NCBI RefSeq assembly: GCF_019320115.1
Contig: NC_089582.1
Coordinates: 118,876,657-118,940,656, forward strand
Length of the DNA: 64,000 nucleotides
Source: Miscanthus floridulus
Taxonomy: Eukaryota > Streptophyta > Magnoliopsida > Poales > Poaceae
Reading direction: 5' to 3'
Positions 57,908 to 64,000 of the stretch are shown here, in pieces; position 1 is the stretch's first letter, and the number at the start of each line of letters is the position of its first letter. Both the position numbers and the translations under genes were made by a program. Under the pieces are notes generated by a model that was not told the DNA's origin, did not search any database, and saw only the letters and a list, made by a program, of their open reading frames with translations.

Positions 57908-59995
57908 ATAAATATTCTATATTCTTGATTTCTCGCTAGTCAGCGGCGGAGAGCGAGGATAGCTCTCTAAACTGCGCACAAGATATAGAAAATATTGTTG
58001 GAGACTACAAAAATATAAAAAAATATTTTTTTACTCAAATGACTCCAAATAATGATTTAGATAGTAGATTTTAAAAAGGCTCTTGGAGATGCTCTAAGAT
58101 CATGTCTAGCTAATAGCTCATAGCTAATATTAGCTAGCTAAGTATGAGTTGTTTGTTAGTTGACCTAGCTAGTAAAATAGTTGTTAGGTGGATAACAATT
58201 AGGCCTCCTTTGGAATGGAGGAAAAACAAAGAATTCAAATTGCTATGAATTGGATTCATGTAGCAGCCTTTGGTTTGTAGGAATTACTAAAAGATTTTTT
58301 TCTAAAGATAACTTTTCTTTCCCTTTAATTGCACAGAAAAACTATAGAAAAAACAATCCATTTAGATCTCATGGAAAAATTCCTATACACAAGGAACAAG
58401 ACAAAATAATTGATTTACAGGAACAACTTGTGTGTCTAATCAAGGGAGTGGAATGAAATAATTAGGTTGATTAAGAAATCAAGTTCTATTTACTCCTAAG
58501 CTTAGAGTTTCAACGTAAACATGGATTAAAAAAAAGTAAAATCTAGATTCATAACATCACACATAGACTGCAACAAGAGGCGATATAACCTAAGCTAAAG
58601 TCAAGGCACACGGAAGTGAAAGGTGAGATGCAAAGAGGAAAAAATTATGAATACAAATAAAAAAGTAGAGCAATTGATAAATAAATTGACCACAATGGTC
58701 AACTATGAAGATCACATATCATCTACATTTTTTTAGAGCGAGTTTTTTCGTAAGAGATGTAAGATGTAAGACTCCAACACTCGTATGAGCCAAATTATCT
58801 TGTTTAAGGACACCGATACCCATACGAGCCAAAAGGGACTCCGACACTCATACGAGCCAAAATACTAATGCGAAACATGCTTAGTAGGAATATATACGTG
58901 GCCTCATCGTTGTGTTGGAACCCATCTATAAAGATATAGTATTTCTATATTTGTATTTAAAGAAATTATTTATGGTATATATGAATTGACATATCAAGAT
59001 TCATCAATTAATAAAGAGCGAGTTTTTTTTCTGTAGGACTCCAACACCCATACGAGCCAAATTATCTTGTTTGAGGTCTCCCACACACATGATATATATG
59101 AATTTACATATCAAGAATTCAATTAGCAATTTAATAAAGAGCGAGTTTTCTCCAACAACTATACGAACCAAATTATCTTATTCGAGGACTCCGACACCCA
59201 TACAAACCAAAAAGGACTCTAACATCCATACGAGCCAAAGATATTAATGTGAAACGTGCTTAGTAGGAGTATATCAATGGCCCCATCATTGCGTTTGAAC
59301 CCATCTATAAAGATATTCTATTTCTGTATTTAAAGAAATGTTTATGATATATATGAATTGACATATCGAGAATTCAACTAATATTTCCATTGCATTTGAA
59401 ATATTTTTCATAAATACGTGCGTGTCACAGACATATTTGCTAGTGTTAGAAAATAAAGAGAGAAAGAGTAGAAATATAAGTAATTTTCATTAGTTCTAGA
59501 TACTTTTCCATATATTTTAATACTCATGTTTCATAGTAAATTTGTTTGGTATAATCAACAAATGCTTAAACCAAGTCGGAGGTTAGAAAGTTTGAATCTT
59601 TTGCACGAACGCTTAAAAGAAAAGGAGAGCGTGTCTTGACATTACTATATAGTATATAAACTGGGCAAAACTATGAATTTAACGCGTTGCATAAACGGGT
59701 ATGGGCAGAAAGAAATAAAATTGAACTTTTCCATAGAAATGTGTATTTCATTTCACCCGTAGAGTAGTGAGATGGAAGCAGAGTGTATTTCCGCCCCATG
59801 TCGGATGAACACTCGTGAAGCTGTGAGCCTGTGATCGCAGAGATGGGGAAAAACATCTGAAGAAATGTAGATGCCGATGAGCACACAGTTGGCACTTGGC
59901 AGCGAATTCTAGGCTCACAGTGAGATTCTCCACCGCGAATCCCCGCTTGGCGGCAGCCCTGGCCGGCGGCTGGGGCTGTGGGCTGCGTGTGGGGG
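57908..59995. other. AT-rich intergenic with degenerate repeats
   Basis: A block from 58734 to about 59390 contains three uneven copies of a unit starting 'agagcgagttttt' and including 'cccatacgagccaaa' and 'cccatctataaagatat'. Another MITE-like segment starts near 58200 ('aggcctcctttggaatggag'). No gene is seen. Confidence 0.45.
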
Positions 59996-61507
59996 GAGAT
60001 TTTTTATTTTTTTAATTATTTGTAATCAATATTTTAATAATAACTGCTCTATAAAATATTTTCAGATCTGCCCTCCGTTGGCACGACCAAACAATGTTGT
60101 CTCGCGACAACATCTGCCATGTTGGATGACATTTCTGACGTGGAAAAGCTTGTCGCGCGCACTCCCGGTGGCGTGATAGTATCATGTTGTCGCGCAACCG
60201 GGAGTGGCGTGACAGGACTAAATTTTTGAAAAATCATAATTTTTCAATACGACGTTGGACGAAGATGATTTTTATATGAAAATTATAGATCTCGACGAGA
60301 TCTACAACTTTCTAGTTTTGAGTTTTTTCGTTTGAGGATATTAAGATGTTCAAAAAATAATATAAGTTTTAGCACCATAATAATCGCGTACCAGCGCTTG
60401 CCACATTTAAAAAATATATCTTTTTGTATGGTGTCAAATGAAGATACATTTTATATCAAAGTTGTAGCCCTTAATGAGATCTACAAGTTTATAGTTTTGA
60501 GTTTTCATATTTGAGGTCGTTAACCTACTCTAATAACTAATATAATGTTTTAGAAGCATATTAATCGAGTATCAAAACTTATATTTTTCGAAAAATCGTA
60601 TAATTCTTATTTAATGTCACATAAAACTACTTTTTAAATAAAAGTTGTAGATCTTATTAGGAGCTCCAATTTTGATATAAAAAGTACCTTCATTTAACAC
60701 GATACAAAAACAATATTATTTTTCTAATGCGACATGCGCTAGTACACGATTATTATGCTGCTGAAATTTAATATTATTTTTTTGAGTATCTTAACGACTC
60801 TAAATGTTAAAACTCAAAACTGTAAAGTTGTAGATTTCATTGAGAGCTACAACTTTCATGTAAAAAGTATCTTCATTTAACAACATACAGAAACTATATT
60901 ATTTTTCTAATACGACGAGCACCAGTACGCGGTTATTATGTTTATGGAATTCTATATTATTTTTTTGAGCATCTTAATTACTCCAAATGTTAAAACTCAA
61001 AACTACAAAGTTGTAGATCTCATAGAGCGTTAACTTTCATGAAAAAAATATCTTCATTTAACAACATACAGAAACAATATTATTTTTCTAATACGACAAG
61101 TACAGGTACGCGGTTATTATGCTCCTGAAATTTTATATTATTTTTTTTGAGAATCTTAACTTTCTCAAATGAAATAAATCAAAACTACAAAGTTGTAGAT
61201 ATCACCGAGAGCTACAATTTTCATATAAATCTCATATTCATCCGACGTCGTATAAAAGAGTTATGATTTTTCAAAGATTTGATCTTGTCACGCCGCTCCC
61301 GGTGGCGCGACAGAACAATACTGTTATGCCAGTGGAAGTGGCGTGACAATGTTTTCCACGTCTGAAACGTCGTCTAACGTGGCGGATGTTGCCGTGCCTT
61401 GCTTGTGGCGTTATGGCACGACCAAAATGGTTAGATCTAAAAAAAAAATTTAGGAACGATTATTATTAGAATATTGAATAAAAAAGAAGTAAAAATAAAA
61501 AAATCCC
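59996..61507. mobile_element. MULE-like element with long TIRs, non-autonomous
   Basis: The left end GAGATTTTTTATTTTTTTAA and the complement of the right end GGGATTTTTTTATTTTTACT begin inverted arms of about 200-250 bp. These include 'ggcacgacca', 'gacgtggaaaa' and 'cactcccggtggcg'-type motifs on both sides. The 9-bp flanks gtgtggggg (59987-59995) and gtgtgggtg (61508-61516) match at 8 of 9 positions. A 9-bp duplication with long TIRs is the hallmark of Mutator-like elements. No transposase is present. Confidence 0.7.
60280..61270 (+). repeat. Internal ~182-bp tandem repeats of the MULE-like element
   Basis: The anchor 'ttattatg' occurs at 60750, 60933 and 61114 (period ~182 bp). Each unit also has 'aaagttgtagat', 'cttcatttaac' and 'aaaactcaaaact'. 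Earlier, more diverged units extend back to about 60280. Confidence 0.75.
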
Positions 61508-61516
61508 GTGTGGGTG

Positions 61517-62305
61517 ACGAATGCCTTGAGCAAGACTGCAGCTCCACGCATAGGCCATGCTCATCTCCTCTAGATCCACAATGCCGCTGTTCCCTCCCCC
61601 CATTTCAAAGCCTTCGCTTCAAGCTTCTGTAAAGACGGGTAGATAGGTAATCTGTAATTATGCATGATTGCTACCGGGTTTATCTTTAATCTTCCCCTCC
61701 GGCATTTCATCAGTTGCAATCTTGCATATCGGGTGTGCACATGAGATGCTTGGTGTTACTTGCTGACTACTGACGCAAACCACGTGGAGGCCTCCGATTG
61801 GGAGCCTCACACTCGAACGTTGTGCCAGCTGCATAAGGGTGGGCCAGTGGCAGAGGCGCCACGAGACAGCACTGTCCGATCGATGCAACTACACGCGCCA
61901 CCGTCCATCACGAGCTTCCACGTCCTGAAGCCTGCTGTTGTGTCTATCAGTGAATGTGCCGCGTTCAGATATTAATAAAAAAATAAATTATGGAAGTCCT
62001 CACTACTCCAACGAATTTATTAAGTCTAATTAATTCGTCGTTAGCACATGTTTACTGTAGCACCACATTGTCAAATCATGGATTAATTAGACTTAAAAGA
62101 TTTATCTCGTAAATTAGTCGCAAACTGTATAATTAATTTCGTAATTAGTCTATATTTAATACTCCATACATATGACAGCGGACTAAAGTTTAGACCAAAC
62201 ACCCCTAAGTCGGCACATGATTGCATCGACCCCGCCTACAAACTCCAAACAAATCAAGAACGAAGCACCGAGCGGTTGACCTAGCGTGCACTCCAGCTTT
62301 CCACA
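61517..62305. other. Upstream flank of the thaumatin-like gene
   Basis: No gene is seen in 61517-62002. A MITE-like block follows (separate entry), then about 100 bp of leader. Confidence 0.4.
62003..62206. mobile_element. MITE-like insertion in the TLP promoter
   Basis: The AT-rich block has 'aagtctaattaattcgtcg' (62031) partly complementary to 'gattaattagacttaaaaga' (62081), plus 'cgtaattagtcta' at the right. It includes 'agcacatgtttactgtagca', a sequence I associate with a common grass MITE. Ends are not precisely defined. Confidence 0.5.
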
Positions 62306-63614
62306 ATGGCAATCCATCTGATGCTTCCCATTTCTATCCTTCTGAGCTCACTCTCAGGTACGCCGCCGACGCCCTTGATGGTCAGTCGCTAGCTTTTGCA
62401 TGTGTGGCGCCCGATGACACGAAGCATACATACGATCCTTCCTTACGATGCCGTGTTTGCGGTGTTTGCTGCGTTGTGCAGGGGCCGTGGTGTCCATGAC
62501 GACGTTCACGCTGACCAACTCCTGCGGCTACACGGTGTGGCCGGGGCTGCTGTCGAGCGCGGGCTCGCCGCCGCTGCCCACCACGGGCTTCGCGCTGGCG
62601 CCGGGGGGGTCGCGCACCGTGGACGCGCCCGCGGCGTGGTCGGGCCGCATATGGGGCCGCACGCTGTGCGCCGCGGACGACCAGGGCTCCGGCCGGTTCG
62701 CCTGCGCCACGGGCGAGTGCGGGTCGGCGACGGTGGAGTGCGCGGGCGGCGGGGCCGCGCCGCCCATCACGCTGGACGGCGCTGGCGGGAACGATTTCTA
62801 CGACGTGAGCCTGGTGGACGGGTCCAACCTGCCGATGGTCGTGGTGCCGCAGGGCGGCGCCTCCGGGCCCACCTGCGGCGCCACGGGGTGCCTGGTGGAC
62901 CACAACGGGCCGTGCCCCGCCGACCTCAGGGTGGTGGGCTCCGACGGCGCCGGCATCGCCTGCAAGAGCGCGTACGGGCGGCCCCAGGACTGCTGCAGCG
63001 GCGACTACGGCACCCCCGCGACGTGCCAGCGCTCCGCCAGCTCGCAGTTCTTCAAGAACGCGTGCCCGCGCGCCTACAGCTACGCCTACGACGACGCCAC
63101 GTCCACCTTTACCTGCACCTCCGGCACCGCCACTTACCTCATCACGTTCTGCCCAAGCATCTCCAGGTAACGAAGCCAACAACCAATAAGATCATGCATT
63201 TTTGGTATGAATGGAGCAAATGATCGATCAAAGAACATGCATGCACATGATTTAACGTTTATCATTGAAGTCTCAAATGCGTGTGGTTGACACAATGACA
63301 AGTCGTGTCGCGTCACGCCCAAGTAAACGTTGCATGCAAACTCACCTCACTGCCGTTGCCTTGTCTCTAACTCAACTTTTTGTCTGCATTGCACCAGCCT
63401 CAAGTCGTCCGTGAGCAGCAGCAGCGGCAGCACGAACCCGGCCGGCCTGCCTCTGGTCAACGACACGGTCTCCTTCGCCGGCCGGGGAGACGGGTCCTCG
63501 TACCCGTACGCCTACGCGTCGGCGCCATCCAGGTCGGCTCCATGCGCCCTCGCGCTCGCGGCCGCCGCGTTCACGTGGCTCTGCGTCGCCCCGCGCCACC
63601 GGCTGCGGTTGTAG
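62306..63614 (+). CDS. Thaumatin-like protein (PR-5 family) with hydrophobic C-terminal tail
   Basis: Exons 62306-62357, 62482-63166 and 63398-63614, with GT-AG borders and matching phases; 317 residues. The signal peptide MAIHLMLPISILLSSLSG spans the first intron. The mature domain starts TTFTLTNSCGYTVWPGLL. Family motifs: GRFACATGECG (usually ...TGDCG), DFYDVSLVDGSN, FKNACPRAYSYAYDD, TFTC and ITFCP. I count 15 cysteines in the domain instead of 16. The usual KSAC reads KSAY with a few residues missing before CCSG, leaving one partner unpaired. Exon 3 adds a Ser-rich linker and APCALALAAAAFTWLCV, a membrane or GPI-type tail. Family role: extracellular defence or glucan-binding proteins; the tail suggests attachment to the cell surface. 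Reading frame intact. Confidence 0.88.
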
Positions 63615-64000
63615 AGCGAGCAAGGCCACGCGCCATGGACCGTCCCCCCGCCGCCCCGCGTGCACCGCCCACGCCCAGCGCCGAGGCACAGGGGCACGGC
63701 AGCCCTCGTGCAGGTGCAGCCGCGCGGGCGCCCATCCCGGTCGGCCTGGACGCTTTGACCTCGGGCCGTATTGCTAACTGTATAGATTATTATTAGTTTA
63801 TTTCGGATCGATACTGTAGCAACACTGTAGCCGGAGCCGGAGGAGAAAAAACGAGCTTCTCCTCCCTCAGAACGGCTCTGTGAGAGAGAAAACGAAGAGA
63901 GAGAAAACCGGCTCTGATAAACAATGTCCGCACAAGGCGAGAACAGTGTCGCAGCCGAGGGAGCCAGAGCCGCCCGGAGCTGCACCAAAGAGGGCCTAAT
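63615..64000. other. TLP 3' flank and right-edge MITE
   Basis: From about 63800 the sequence resembles a MITE: 'cggagccggaggagaaaaaa' and 'gagccagagccgcccggagc', ending 'ccaaagagggcctaat'. The window ends inside or at the edge of it, so its right limit is unknown. Confidence 0.45.

Overview
The window reads as nuclear DNA from a grass, most likely a panicoid or Andropogoneae type. This is inferred from GC-rich 5' coding ends, short plant-type introns, many small MITE-like insertions and a Tat-lineage LTR retrotransposon with an antisense ORF. Nothing bacterial or organellar was seen, and no CRISPR array, rRNA or tRNA gene.

Left part (1-8.8 kb): repeat-derived DNA. It holds a three-copy tandem array of a ~980-bp unit (795-4378), with a hAT-like element inserted in the first copy. 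A 321-bp tandem duplication follows (5893-6545). Next is a complete ~1-kb miniature LTR retrotransposon (6929-7925) with an exact 5-bp target duplication and an initiator-Met tRNA primer site.

Genic core (8.9-39.2 kb): a decayed group A (ABI5/ABF-like) bZIP gene (8918-10282, +); the 12-exon XAP5 CIRCADIAN TIMEKEEPER gene (11145-14519, +); a secreted bulb-lectin-like, proline-rich, GPI-anchored-type protein (15375-16688, +); an ATL-type RING-H2 pseudogene (18370-18795, -); a PI-PLC X-domain protein (22088-23113, -); a 10-exon APE2 AP endonuclease gene (25727-29992, -) whose ninth exon carries two opposite, compensating frame breaks; and an intronless ARMADILLO REPEAT ONLY gene (37181-39133, +). 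Several MITEs and a fold-back element with a GGCGCC palindromic core (33841-34842) lie between these genes.

Retrotransposon block (41.3-57.9 kb): a 16.3-kb Ty3/gypsy element of Tat type lies on the minus strand. It has two 1499-bp LTRs, a primer site, gag, protease, RT, RNase H and integrase. An antisense, intron-containing gene lies between integrase and the 3' LTR. The gag-pol frame carries eleven nonsense codons, most explained by C-to-T or G-to-A change, and a frameshift at a C run. The element appears to have inserted into a smaller TIR element.

Right part (57.9-64 kb): degenerate repeats, a MULE-like element with long inverted ends and internal ~182-bp tandem repeats (59996-61507), and a three-exon thaumatin-like protein gene (62306-63614, +) with one conserved cysteine missing and a hydrophobic C-terminal tail.

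The genes do not form a pathway; they are ordinary neighbours in a plant chromosome. I found no convincing undescribed multi-gene system. The best leads are the APE2 double frameshift, the bZIP relic that has lost its DNA-contact asparagine and zipper, and the antisense gene of the retrotransposon with its own TATA box.
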